Source of the DNA: a virus
IMG/VR virus record: IMGVR_UViG_3300025894_000069
Coordinates: 1 to 22,925 of that record
DNA: 22,925 bases
Direction: 5' to 3' (one strand)
The position numbers and the translations under genes are program-made. Below are positions 8,269 to 16,616 of the stretch, in pieces. Numbering within the stretch: position 1 is the stretch's first letter; the number at the start of each line of letters is the position of its first letter. The notes below the pieces were generated by a model. It made no database searches. It had not been told where the DNA came from and worked only from the letters and a program-made list of their open reading frames with translations.

Positions 8269-11200
8269 CTATGTTTAGTCCGTCTCTTATGGTTCTCTCG
8301 ATAGTCAGGTTAATGGATGATGAAGGTGAGGTTTGCCAGTCTGAAAATGATATGTCTTCTGATACGGTGGTCATGTTGTTGTCCCAATCAATCATACCCT
8401 CTAGTTGATCATACATAGATTCATCATAATCACTTTGAACTTTGATGAATTCACTGTCGGTAGATTGATAATCTCGAGTGAAGTTGGGTTTGAACTCATA
8501 AAAATCATAATACTTTGTGAATAACTCTCCAGTGGGAAATGATAACGACCATGCCCAATCAGCATGATATGATAGCAATGGATATTCTGATATAGCAGCA
8601 TCCATGTTGGACTTGTCATTAGGATCTGGTATTGTCATAGGCACAACAACTCTATATGTGTCGTTGAATAGCTCTTTAGTTACTATAGGTACACCAGCTC
8701 GCACTACATATTCAGCTGGATCAATTAACGCGCCTAGATTTCGACCTATATTGAATGTGCTAGTGTATCCTATGTTGTTGAGTGACTCTTCAGTGTTGTC
8801 CCTGGAACCTCTAAGCTTTGCGTGTGACATAGATAGTAGATCTAATTTTCTGCGCAATGTGGGAGGTGGTTCTTCTTTGAATGATTTCATGCTGGCATTA
8901 GTTGTAGATGTTAGGCTATATATAGGTGATATGTTACACGTGTCTATATCGATATTGTTTGGTGAGAAGTTAGCTATCTTCTCATAGAATGTCTTGCCCA
9001 TTTCTGTAGGATCACCATCAACATCGCCAAGAATAGGTGACATCACTTTGGATTGAAATGATGAAGCTTCGCTCAATACTGATTGATATGACATCGACTC
9101 AATTACTGAAGACATGTCTATATTTTCGTTTATTTTTTGAATTTCTTCTGAAGATTGAATGCTGAATATATTTGAAGCACCAGAAATTCGTCGAATCGTG
9201 TTGCTGAACTTAAAGTACTTCTGAATCCATCTTACACCAGTCCAGTCTCCAAATGCTTGCACTACTTCATATGAATCTGGTTCATACCTATCACTACCAC
9301 TGGGTGTCTGAATTGGCAACTCACTATAGCCACCTGGATATATGTTCAGACTAGTATCATTTGATGTTGATATGTACAGCTTCTTATCTACATTATTTAT
9401 AACCACTAACCTATCATCAGTATCACACGACAATCCCTCAATTGCATGACGACGACCTTGTCGGTTAATGATGTCTATAGGGTCATCCCAAGCAGGACCT
9501 ATGGTTCTAGAGTGTATTGGTGTGTATATGGGTATGTCATCAAGTGTACCGGTTTTGAACTGTACCAACGTGTTTCCAGAGTGTACAACCCACAGATGAT
9601 CGTACATATCTAAACACAATTGTGATGGCTTGTCAAATACTACAGTTTCATTAGTCAATGGATCAACATACTCAAATATTTGATTCAAGATTTCTCCAGA
9701 TTCACTCACGTGTATTAAGCTACCCTTGTTGTCGAACGTTGAAGCCTTGCTGTTGGTGATCCATGCATCATTATGACCATCTACTATGATGTCATGAATG
9801 TGAACTGGGTAATTGAATGTTATCGGATCTATGATACGAGTACCATCCTTATCATACTTCACAATTATGAATGTATCTGGTTCATAATTGTTTGCAATAT
9901 GAGACCCAGCGTACATTAATGACAACCATACATTATCAAGTCTGTCAGTTTCGATCTTGGATGGATATAATCTAGAGGGGTCGAATCCGTCTAGAGTGAT
10001 CGGTATTACCGCTTGCGGTTTCGAGTGCAGACCATTTTCTGTTATTTTAACAATCCTAGGTGTGGTTGAATCGGCAAGAGCCACCCAAATGTTGTTCTGA
10101 CTATCAATTGATATACTAGCGATACCAGACGATTTGTCACTCTCCGGTAAAAGTACAAACCCGTAAGGTGACATAGGGTCCTTGGGAGATATTACAGTTG
10201 TAATCTCATCGTTGTCTAGATTGTGACCTTGAACTAGGATGGTGTCTATATGATTACCGAATCTATCAAGTTTTATCAATAGATCACGGTCAGTATCAGC
10301 AATCCACGCAGCAGAGTCACTATCAACACCCACGCAGAAGTAATGACTCACAGGATCATCTAAGTCGTTCTCAGAGTACATCACTAAAACTGGCTGCTCT
10401 AATGTGGTTAATCTTGTGTCAAAATCATTATGTGTTATGGTGTGATCTACATTGAATGTATACTCATGATCCATATAACCGGGACGGAAGAGATAAATGT
10501 TATCGGTGTGCATGTTAGCCACATAATAACTCTCCACCTGTTTGTTCATGTATATCTTATCTTTGATCAAACATGTACCACTCAATTGATAAGAACCAGT
10601 CTCCGATATACCAGGTATTGTCATACTACAACTACCAGGTGTGTCTAGTGGTAGTTCGATCTTGTCGAATGTGGTTGGATATATTACAGATTCATTGGAA
10701 TTATGCTTGATTAGCTTTAAATCTACGCTGTATAGTTGATCACCTCCAGGACATATTGGTTCATTTGGATCAGATTTGAGTATACTCAATCCTGTGTCAT
10801 CTATCAACGACATGTTGAATGAAATTAATGAGTCTTTTAGTTTAACATCATTGATATTCATCGATTGAATCCCGGTGCTTGTAAATGAAATTTGTTGAGG
10901 TGGATTGTATACAATACCCACCGGAAGTACATCGATTGATTTTTGTTCTACATTTGGTTCTACATCCTTGATTAATACTGATTGATCATAAAACGTATCT
11001 GATTGATCATTGTTGATGTTTAGAGATGCAAATAGAAACACCGGGGATGTATCTCCACGATCGCCTGCTTGTTGTGATAAATACATAGTAGCAGTGTCAT
11101 CCATGTAACATACTCTAGATATAGATTCATTTCCTATAAAGTACCAATCACTTGAACTCAGCGCTGGAAATTCATACCCCACTACATCTGGCGAATTAGG

Positions 11201-12124
11201 TAAATAAGCGGCTCGTATTTGAGTGTTATATGTGTTGAAGAATTGAGAGGCTTGGGTAGTGTGCAGTACGTTAAATTTGTCGGATGATGATGATAGGTTA
11301 CCGTCTCTCATGTCCATTTGAAACATCGATGTGTATATGTATACAATATCAAATCGACCAGTTGGTACTCCAGACTCAATCACCTCTATAAATGTATGTG
11401 TCAACATTATTTGGTTACCTGGTGTGTGAATCTTGTTTATTGGTGTGATACTGTCCGGTGCAGCTGTAAACCTCCATGTCTGTTCCAGATGAGCGTACTT
11501 GTTGTTCATGTACTCATCTGGTTCGATGTAATCTGATGAAGATCCAGAGGCATATACTGAAAGAGTGTGATTATTTGTATCGTTACTCAATCTCCATGGT
11601 GTTGTTGAGTATATGGTATAGTAATCACTTACTCTACCAGCGGGCAACAAGTCTAAGCGGCGGTTTTGATTTCCAGGAGATATCCATTTTACATCAGTCT
11701 CAACGAAATCAGATACGATTATCTTCTGAAAGTATTTACTAGGTCGAGGTCTACCATCATAATCACGAGCAGTTGCACTAACTACAAATTCACCAGGCTT
11801 GTTGAATGTATGATGAACTATCAATCCATTGTCAGACGAACCATCCCCAAAATCCCACCGGACACTCTCGTTGGTCAGATATATAGATGCAGGTACTGTT
11901 CCATTATCGAATCCAGATTCATCCGGGTGGATCTGATCTGATATATCAAATCTTAATATCGTCTGATCAGATGCATATACGTATATAACACTCTCACCGG
12001 TTTCTGATTCTTTTCTATGAACCGGTTTGTACTGCGATCCTAATAAATTGTTACTATTGTCAACATAATATATATCATACCCTATAAATAGCTCTGTGAA
12101 GCTTTCTGCAAAAGGATTGGCCAT
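8261..12124 (-). CDS. Giant baseplate structural protein with PKD domain and beta-propeller
   Basis: The protein has 1287 residues. A PKD domain lies at about 55-140, marked by VRWDFGDGSSDNG (Trp90) and a later GEFVVSATARDYDG. At about 595-920 is a beta-propeller of the NHL/virginiamycin-B-lyase kind, with blade motifs repeating at regular spacing: AAWIADTDRD, NIWVALAD, NVWLSLMY, DAWITNSK and HLWVVHSG. The C-terminal 120 residues hold a Trp- and Tyr-rich stretch (WAWSLSFP, YYDFYEFKP) after VVRAGVPIVTKELFNDTYR, a pattern I associate with long virion proteins of T4-like marine phages. It follows gp6 after 3 bases, the slot of the gp7 wedge protein in T4 (1032 residues), which suggests a wedge or outer-baseplate role. 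It is most likely structural; the propeller need not be enzymatic. No Shine-Dalgarno is visible at the start. Confidence 0.75.
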   Translation of the reverse strand: MANPFAESFTELFIGYDIYYVDNSNNLLGSQYKPVHRKESETGESVIYVYASDQTILRFDISDQIHPDESGFDNGTVPASIYLTNESVRWDFGDGSSDNGLIVHHTFNKPGEFVVSATARDYDGRPRPSKYFQKIIVSDFVETDVKWISPGNQNRRLDLLPAGRVSDYYTIYSTTPWRLSNDTNNHTLSVYASGSSSDYIEPDEYMNNKYAHLEQTWRFTAAPDSITPINKIHTPGNQIMLTHTFIEVIESGVPTGRFDIVYIYTSMFQMDMRDGNLSSSSDKFNVLHTTQASQFFNTYNTQIRAAYLPNSPDVVGYEFPALSSSDWYFIGNESISRVCYMDDTATMYLSQQAGDRGDTSPVFLFASLNINNDQSDTFYDQSVLIKDVEPNVEQKSIDVLPVGIVYNPPQQISFTSTGIQSMNINDVKLKDSLISFNMSLIDDTGLSILKSDPNEPICPGGDQLYSVDLKLIKHNSNESVIYPTTFDKIELPLDTPGSCSMTIPGISETGSYQLSGTCLIKDKIYMNKQVESYYVANMHTDNIYLFRPGYMDHEYTFNVDHTITHNDFDTRLTTLEQPVLVMYSENDLDDPVSHYFCVGVDSDSAAWIADTDRDLLIKLDRFGNHIDTILVQGHNLDNDEITTVISPKDPMSPYGFVLLPESDKSSGIASISIDSQNNIWVALADSTTPRIVKITENGLHSKPQAVIPITLDGFDPSRLYPSKIETDRLDNVWLSLMYAGSHIANNYEPDTFIIVKYDKDGTRIIDPITFNYPVHIHDIIVDGHNDAWITNSKASTFDNKGSLIHVSESGEILNQIFEYVDPLTNETVVFDKPSQLCLDMYDHLWVVHSGNTLVQFKTGTLDDIPIYTPIHSRTIGPAWDDPIDIINRQGRRHAIEGLSCDTDDRLVVINNVDKKLYISTSNDTSLNIYPGGYSELPIQTPSGSDRYEPDSYEVVQAFGDWTGVRWIQKYFKFSNTIRRISGASNIFSIQSSEEIQKINENIDMSSVIESMSYQSVLSEASSFQSKVMSPILGDVDGDPTEMGKTFYEKIANFSPNNIDIDTCNISPIYSLTSTTNASMKSFKEEPPPTLRRKLDLLSMSHAKLRGSRDNTEESLNNIGYTSTFNIGRNLGALIDPAEYVVRAGVPIVTKELFNDTYRVVVPMTIPDPNDKSNMDAAISEYPLLSYHADWAWSLSFPTGELFTKYYDFYEFKPNFTRDYQSTDSEFIKVQSDYDESMYDQLEGMIDWDNNMTTVSEDISFSDWQTSPSSSINLTIERTIRDGLNIDE

Positions 12125-12127
12125 GTG

Positions 12128-13927
12128 TTATGCGCGTGTCACGCGGATTTTAGACAATATGGTCGTGTCATTGAAGTAGTATGGAAATTTATAGTAAGGT
12201 AGTTGAACGTTTTGATTGTATATGTTTATATCTTGCTCACTATACACTGGATTCCATACCATGAATGACAGCCCGTTGACAGATTCACCGGTGGATGAGT
12301 TAACTGTGCTGATGGATTGAACACCATCAATACTCAGTATGTCTGATTCTATTTGATTTACATCGACTAGTTGACCTAGTGTTGAGTTCTCCAGTCTAAA
12401 GTAATCAGCTATTATGCTGTTAATAGATCTAGATATAAAATCATCTGATGTTGCTGTGCTGGTTGTCTTCAACACGCTAATATAACATTGGTCAGGTACA
12501 TTAACATCCAACACACCACCAGATACCGCCAAATCGAATGCCATGTACACAGGATCTGCAAATGTTACATTTAGTCCTATGGATTTTCTAGGCTCCAAGT
12601 CATTCTTGATTGCTTCTTTCTGTGAGCTAGCGACGAAGTTGTTCTGTATACTCACTGAGGTCTTTGTTGACACTCTAGGGACCACATACAAGTATACATT
12701 ATTAAAATTAGTAGAGTTTGAAAATTTAGATTGATTAAACAGAGTACGAGACTCTAAAGTAGGGTTTGATATTCCGATATCCTCATGAAGATATTTTATA
12801 TGACCGTCAAGATATGACTTGTTGTTGACTGAGATAACATCATTAATAATGTTTCCAAAAAATCGCTTCACATGTGTAGTGAAGTCATTAGAAGTTATCA
12901 ATCTGTCCTGACTCTCAAAGTATATCGGTGCTCGGCGGCGGATTTCCTCAACACTCTCTGGCTGTCTCGGAATTGTAGAACCGGATGTGTTTTGAAATGT
13001 TATATTCTCTATAGTTTGAAAGTTTATTAACTTGTCATCTGACGTGTATATTGAATCCTTGATGATGTTGAACTGCGGAGTTGTGTATAGTGTCAACTTC
13101 TTGTCATTTATAGAGGTTGCTGGTATGATTCCATCGTCACCTGCAGACTTCAAGTAATATATATACACAATATCTCCGGATTCTAAAGATCTACCATTTA
13201 TACCATCACCAAACCGGAGCTCATATCGATAGTTCTCATTCAAACGCTTCTCGTAACTCAAACTACCAGGTGATTCAGTGTACATCGAGTCAACCTCCTT
13301 GTATTCAGATAGGCCTGTTGCTGATTTGACATAAACTCTTACTGAGAAATGATCTACCGAGATTGATTGTGCATCAATAGCCATGACCAACGTCTCAGAG
13401 ACATCACCACTTGCTATATATCTGGGATATTCAACAACCTCTCCTTGATGTAGGTTGAATAAACCCACAGCATCAGTGAGATTCATCTCCGCAGCTGTGG
13501 GTTTGGTGAATGTTATGTCATTGTTGAGTGTGTATGAGAATCCATTTACGTCGACCTTGGTGTATCTTGGTAATGTGTATGTGCCAATTGGCAGGCTAGC
13601 TGTCACATTCATTGCCATGCTCACCACACTGGTTTGATATCCAGTGGGTTTGTAGTTCAATAGCTTGACTATACGATTCATGTTCTCATACAGTTGAGCA
13701 TCTGAAAACATAGTCTCTGATGCAGTTCGATTCAAGTAGAACATCAGTGTGTGATAACTATAAGCTACTACATCTATCAAGGATGATAAGTTACTACCCT
13801 CAAACACCTGGTCGGTGAATATGTCCTGTTTCTTGAGACGTTCGATTATCAAACTCTTCATTGTTGTCGCATCAAATGCGGCATATCCAGAAGGTGGAAT
13901 GGTGAAATCTGAGAATTTACTGGTCAT
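12128..13927 (-). CDS. 6: Baseplate wedge protein gp6 (baseplate J-like)
   Basis: This 599-residue protein matches T4 gp6 (660 residues), the wedge subunit whose dimers form the continuous inner ring that holds the baseplate together and rearranges on tail contraction. Residues 41-96 carry the characteristic block VFEGSNLSSLIDVVAY, FYLNRTASETMFSDAQLYEN and NRIVKLLNYKPTG. Residues 238-262 carry RFGDGINGRSLESGD followed by IVYIYYL, typical of baseplate J-like wedge proteins. The start ATG overlaps the stop of the gp25 gene (ATGA), so the two wedge proteins are probably translated in a coupled way. It ends 3 bases before the PKD/propeller protein. The identification is firm from pattern; the length is within the family range. 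Confidence 0.93.
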   Translation of the reverse strand: MTSKFSDFTIPPSGYAAFDATTMKSLIIERLKKQDIFTDQVFEGSNLSSLIDVVAYSYHTLMFYLNRTASETMFSDAQLYENMNRIVKLLNYKPTGYQTSVVSMAMNVTASLPIGTYTLPRYTKVDVNGFSYTLNNDITFTKPTAAEMNLTDAVGLFNLHQGEVVEYPRYIASGDVSETLVMAIDAQSISVDHFSVRVYVKSATGLSEYKEVDSMYTESPGSLSYEKRLNENYRYELRFGDGINGRSLESGDIVYIYYLKSAGDDGIIPATSINDKKLTLYTTPQFNIIKDSIYTSDDKLINFQTIENITFQNTSGSTIPRQPESVEEIRRRAPIYFESQDRLITSNDFTTHVKRFFGNIINDVISVNNKSYLDGHIKYLHEDIGISNPTLESRTLFNQSKFSNSTNFNNVYLYVVPRVSTKTSVSIQNNFVASSQKEAIKNDLEPRKSIGLNVTFADPVYMAFDLAVSGGVLDVNVPDQCYISVLKTTSTATSDDFISRSINSIIADYFRLENSTLGQLVDVNQIESDILSIDGVQSISTVNSSTGESVNGLSFMVWNPVYSEQDINIYNQNVQLPYYKFPYYFNDTTILSKIRVTRA

Positions 13928-14400
13928 TGAGTTAGTTTGTATCCGTTACTTGTTAATATACCTGTCATCACTGTCTTCTTATTATTTAAGGACGGTATGC
14001 TCAAATTGATAGTAATAATATACTCATGAGCATCTCTATTCATTATCACTTGTATCTTATCTATCGTGACTCTAGTCTCAAATGTCTCAATCGCGAGGCG
14101 AGTAGACTCTCCAATGTTCTCTGCAGTGTCCTTAGTCATTGGATTGAACAGATACCTAGACAAGTCTGCACCAAACTCTGGATTCAGTAGTTTTTCACCA
14201 GGAGATGTGTTGAATATGTTGCTTATCGAGTTTTTGATCGCAGATACGTCTAATGACTCAAGTATATCTACTGGTTGTGACTCTCTGTATAATCCAGAAT
14301 CGGGTATCTTCTCACTAATCTTGATGTCAAGATGAATGTCTTTGTATGTGTGATCTGATACTTGAGTACGTCTTAACGATTGTAAATTAATAGATGACAT
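13924..14400 (-). CDS. 25: Baseplate wedge protein gp25-like
   Basis: This 158-residue protein belongs to the gp25/GpW family (T4 gp25 is 132 residues), the wedge component that starts sheath assembly on the baseplate. The signature is TYKDIHLDIK near the N-terminus, SAIKNSISNIFNTSPGEKLL (53-72), NPEFGADLSRYLFNP (73-87) and a C-terminal strand block EYIITINLSIPSLN (126-139) ending GILTSNGY. The EKLLNPEFG core is the family hallmark. It is the first gene of the gp25-gp6-giant-protein unit and is preceded by CTAAATA, 5 bases before the ATG. Its end overlaps the gp6 start by four bases. It is slightly longer than T4 gp25, mainly at the N-terminus. Confidence 0.93.
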   Translation of the reverse strand: MSSINLQSLRRTQVSDHTYKDIHLDIKISEKIPDSGLYRESQPVDILESLDVSAIKNSISNIFNTSPGEKLLNPEFGADLSRYLFNPMTKDTAENIGESTRLAIETFETRVTIDKIQVIMNRDAHEYIITINLSIPSLNNKKTVMTGILTSNGYKLTQ

Positions 14401-14405
14401 GTAAA

Positions 14406-14412
14406 TATTTAG
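14406..14412 (-). promoter_or_regulatory. Late-promoter-like CTAAATA before gp25
   Basis: On the minus strand the sequence reads CCTAAATATTTAC directly before the gp25 ATG, with 5 bases between CTAAATA and the start. It shares the 55-base divergent gap 14401-14455 with a TATAAATA facing the other way. No Shine-Dalgarno is present. Confidence 0.55.
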
Positions 14413-14438
14413 GTAAACAGTTTATTTCAAGGTAGAAA

Positions 14439-14446
14439 TATAAATA
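14439..14446 (+). promoter_or_regulatory. T4-type late promoter TATAAATA before the 184-residue gene
   Basis: The octamer TATAAATA is an exact match to the T4 late promoter consensus. It lies 9 bases before the ATG at 14456. An AAGG further upstream (14429-14432) is too far to act as a ribosome binding site for this start. Confidence 0.6.
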
Positions 14447-14455
14447 ATATTAATA

Positions 14456-15010
14456 ATGAACAAGTATAATATTCTCATAGAAACAGCTCTCTCTAGATTC
14501 AACACAGGTGGTTTCCTTACAGGAGACGCGGTTCGTGTCAAGAAAGGCGCAGCGAAATCTCAATGGGCCTTAAAACAGCCGGATAATTTAATAGAGAAGC
14601 TCAAAGAGTTTGTAGATACTGATAAGAACATAAGAATCAGTGCAGTCAAAGCATCCAGACCAGCAATGGGAGATGTACAACCATACAGTGCTATAGATGG
14701 CTACTTTTGTGATGTGGTCATTGAGTCTGCACCTGGTTTATATGAAACTTTCATGACCATTCCATCTGATCTACTAGAACATACTGATCAAGATATAAAT
14801 CTTCCGGATATTCCAGATAGCCTTCGAAGAGATGACAAGGTTACTGACAAACCAGAACTATTGAAGAATGAAGACAGAGTTGATGTAAATTCACCAGTGG
14901 TTGGAGAGACTCCTTTGTCAAGCTTACCAGATTCAAACTATGATAAACAGATCAACCCAAACACCAGTGATAACTTCAATACTCAGCAGTATATCACCGG
15001 GATGAAGTGA
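14456..15010 (+). CDS. Conserved hypothetical phage protein, 184 residues
   Basis: No function is recognised. The N-terminal 110 residues look like one compact domain: MNKYNILIETALSRFNTGGF, LTGDAVRVKK (21-30), a helix LIEKLKEFVDT (45-55), strand NIRISAVKASRPAMGDVQ (58-75) and APGLYETFMTIPSDLLE (92-108). From memory this layout (FxxGGFLTGDxV, then IRxSxVK, then PGLYxxxxTxPxxLLE) resembles a family of uncharacterised proteins in marine T4-like phages; that is not checked. The C-terminal about 75 residues are acidic, Asp/Asn/Pro-rich and probably disordered. It is one of only two plus-strand genes in the window. It diverges from gp25 across a gap with late-type motifs on both strands, and its last 17 bases overlap the end of the clamp-loader gene tail to tail. 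The late-type promoter hints at a virion or assembly role. Confidence 0.8.
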   Translation: MNKYNILIETALSRFNTGGFLTGDAVRVKKGAAKSQWALKQPDNLIEKLKEFVDTDKNIRISAVKASRPAMGDVQPYSAIDGYFCDVVIESAPGLYETFMTIPSDLLEHTDQDINLPDIPDSLRRDDKVTDKPELLKNEDRVDVNSPVVGETPLSSLPDSNYDKQINPNTSDNFNTQQYITGMK

Positions 15011-15917
15011 TTGACTTGGAGATTGCTAGCATACAAGTGTAGAAATTGATCTCTTGATCTGCGACAAATGCTGTTCTGTAGATATACTCACCTACAATCA
15101 ACATGCACTCACTTTTACACTGATCGTTTACGATCTGCGTATCAATAGCGTTGAATATTGATCGCAACAACGATATATAATCACCTCCAAACACATGCTC
15201 ACTCTCAATCACGTTTCTTCGAATTTTCATAACCTTGCCTGATATCAACAACTTGAGTATGTTACCAGCATACGTTTCATATGTCTGTTGATCTACTATA
15301 TTCAACACACCACCAGGTGATTGCTTCTGCAACTCATTTGTAGCTTTTCTTAAGTCTGGATAATGAACTCGGATTCGATCTAGATCATCTGATTGGTACT
15401 CAACTCCTTCTTGATCGAGGATATACTTACATCTAGCTAGATAATCTGTTATATTAGGTGTCAAGTCTATACTCTGACAACGGCTCTGCACTGCAGGAAT
15501 GACTCTATGATGAAAATTAGCAGTTAACACAAATCTAACATACTTTGTGTGTTCTTCCATGATGTTCCTCAATGCTCTTTGAGCATCCATCGTCAAACCA
15601 TCAACTTCATCTAGTATTATCACCTTGATGTTACCATCTATACTCTTCGTGACACTGAAGTTAGTTATCTTTGTACGAACTGTGTCTATTCCATTCTCAT
15701 CACTAGCGTTAATGTATATATACTGACACTCCAGTATGTCTTTTACGATTATCTTCGCCAGACTGGTCTTTCCTATACCAGGTTTACCACATAACATCAT
15801 GTTAGGTATGGTGGATGAAGACACACACTCATCCAATAGTGTACGATTAGTGGACGTTAGCACCATTTCACCTAATGTACCAGGTCGGTACTTCTCTACC
15901 CATAAGTTCTCAAACAT
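14994..15917 (-). CDS. 44: Sliding-clamp loader ATPase subunit (T4 gp44 / RFC small subunit type)
   Basis: This 307-residue AAA+ ATPase (T4 gp44 is 319) loads the sliding clamp on DNA for the phage polymerase. In T4 it works with gp62, and the loaded gp45 clamp also activates late transcription. Motifs in order: VEKYRP (7-12), Walker A GKPGIGKTS (44-52), Walker B VIILDEVDGL (99-108), QRALRNIME box (113-121), sensor 1 LTANF (131-135), the SRC arginine-finger motif (145-147) and sensor-2-region YPDLRKATNELQ. All catalytic residues look intact. Its start overlaps the dUTPase stop by one base (TAATG) with GAAGAG just upstream as a modest ribosome binding site, so the two are coupled. No gp62-like gene lies next to it; downstream it meets the plus-strand 184-residue gene in a 17-base tail-to-tail overlap. 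Confidence 0.93.
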   Translation of the reverse strand: MFENLWVEKYRPGTLGEMVLTSTNRTLLDECVSSSTIPNMMLCGKPGIGKTSLAKIIVKDILECQYIYINASDENGIDTVRTKITNFSVTKSIDGNIKVIILDEVDGLTMDAQRALRNIMEEHTKYVRFVLTANFHHRVIPAVQSRCQSIDLTPNITDYLARCKYILDQEGVEYQSDDLDRIRVHYPDLRKATNELQKQSPGGVLNIVDQQTYETYAGNILKLLISGKVMKIRRNVIESEHVFGGDYISLLRSIFNAIDTQIVNDQCKSECMLIVGEYIYRTAFVADQEINFYTCMLAISKSITSSR

Positions 15918-16468
15918 TACTCTTCAAACAGCGTCTCGAAACCCTTGTCTCGAGTTGATGTATATTGTGTCACTGAACCATAACATGAGGATTGAGATGA
16001 TTGCGCTGAATCTGATGAACCAAACCCTTTATCACCGCGAGAAGTGTTAGTTACTTCATTTGATATCGAGAAATCACACTGTATCAATGGATATATAACT
16101 AGTTGAGCGATTTTATCACCTTTCTTGACTTGATAATCCGGATCCGATCGAACATTACTAAAATTATACAGCTTAACAGCTAGATCACCTCTATACCCAT
16201 TGTCTATCACTCCTAGATGTGGTTGGATGTTATGCTTGAAACCTAAACCACTTCTAGGTTCGATTCTTATCCAATAACCAGGTGATATATCAGCTAATGT
16301 CAGACCCACTGACACGATACTACTTGAACCAGCAGGAATTATCACATCATCAACAGCAGTCAGGTCGTATCCAGTGTCTCCGGTGGCTAGTTCAGTGTTA
16401 TTTGCACAAGGTAACACTGCATCTGGGTGAGTTTTCTTGAGTTTTATGTGTACATTCATGTTATTCAT
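15917..16468 (-). CDS. dut: Trimeric dUTPase (deoxyuridine triphosphatase)
   Basis: This 183-residue protein hydrolyses dUTP to dUMP and pyrophosphate, keeping uracil out of phage DNA and feeding thymidylate synthesis. All five motifs of homotrimeric dUTPases are present: I DTGYDLTA (31-38), II PRSGLG (71-76), III GVIDNGYRGD (86-95) with the catalytic Asp at 89, IV GDKIAQLVI (117-125) and V RGDKGFGSSD (144-153). Motif V departs from the usual RGxGGFGSTG: Lys replaces a glycine and Asp the last glycine, but Arg and Phe are kept. A Ser/Gln-rich linker then leads to TSTRDKGFETL (170-180), an echo of motif V. It is the middle gene of a 49-residue ORF-dUTPase-clamp loader operon. The start overlaps the upstream small gene by 8 bases; Met4 is an alternative start. 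It differs in family from T4 gp56. Confidence 0.95.
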   Translation of the reverse strand: MNNMNVHIKLKKTHPDAVLPCANNTELATGDTGYDLTAVDDVIIPAGSSSIVSVGLTLADISPGYWIRIEPRSGLGFKHNIQPHLGVIDNGYRGDLAVKLYNFSNVRSDPDYQVKKGDKIAQLVIYPLIQCDFSISNEVTNTSRGDKGFGSSDSAQSSQSSCYGSVTQYTSTRDKGFETLFEE

Positions 16469-16610
16469 TCAATAATGTTTGATTGTCGTTGAGTGGTCGT
16501 TTGTTCACCTCCAGATTCATCGAATTCTTCTCTAACCATCTAAGAAGTTCACCTAACTTATCGGGATGTACCGTAAATTGCCCATGGCCAAGTATGTTTA
16601 CTATTATCAT
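16461..16610 (-). CDS. Small conserved-looking hypothetical protein, 49 residues
   Basis: The frame runs from ATG at 16610 to TAA at 16461. The product starts MIIVNILGHGQFTVHPDKLG, continues with an amphipathic helix ELLRWLEKNSMNLEV and ends TLLNE. No function is recognised. It fills the otherwise empty space between the dUTPase start and the divergent plus-strand gene, begins exactly downstream of a good sigma-70-like promoter, and its stop overlaps the dUTPase start by 8 bases. All three points argue that it is a real gene, translationally coupled to dUTPase. The strand-helix pattern (short hydrophobic strand, GxGxFxV, then a helix LxxLLxWLxxN) reminds me of tiny proteins in T4-like marine phages, from memory only. 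Alternatively the region is a 5' leader of the dUTPase mRNA. Confidence 0.6.
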   Translation of the reverse strand: MIIVNILGHGQFTVHPDKLGELLRWLEKNSMNLEVNKRPLNDNQTLLNE

Positions 16611-16616
16611 ACCACT

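Noticed and set aside
8604-8987. 127-codon open frame on the plus strand
   Set aside because: It is antisense to the C-terminal coding region of the propeller protein, which has a clear protein pattern; no start signals for the plus frame.
8261-12124. Propeller protein as a virginiamycin B lyase or other antibiotic-inactivating enzyme
   Set aside because: The propeller is embedded in a 1287-residue protein with a PKD domain and lies next to gp6; the fold is shared by many non-enzymatic proteins, and I could not place the lyase catalytic residues.
16505-16512. Strong Shine-Dalgarno-like GGAGGTGA on the minus strand
   Set aside because: No ATG, GTG or TTG follows at 4-10 bases in a useful frame, and the dUTPase start is over 35 bases away; it codes for part of the 49-residue protein.
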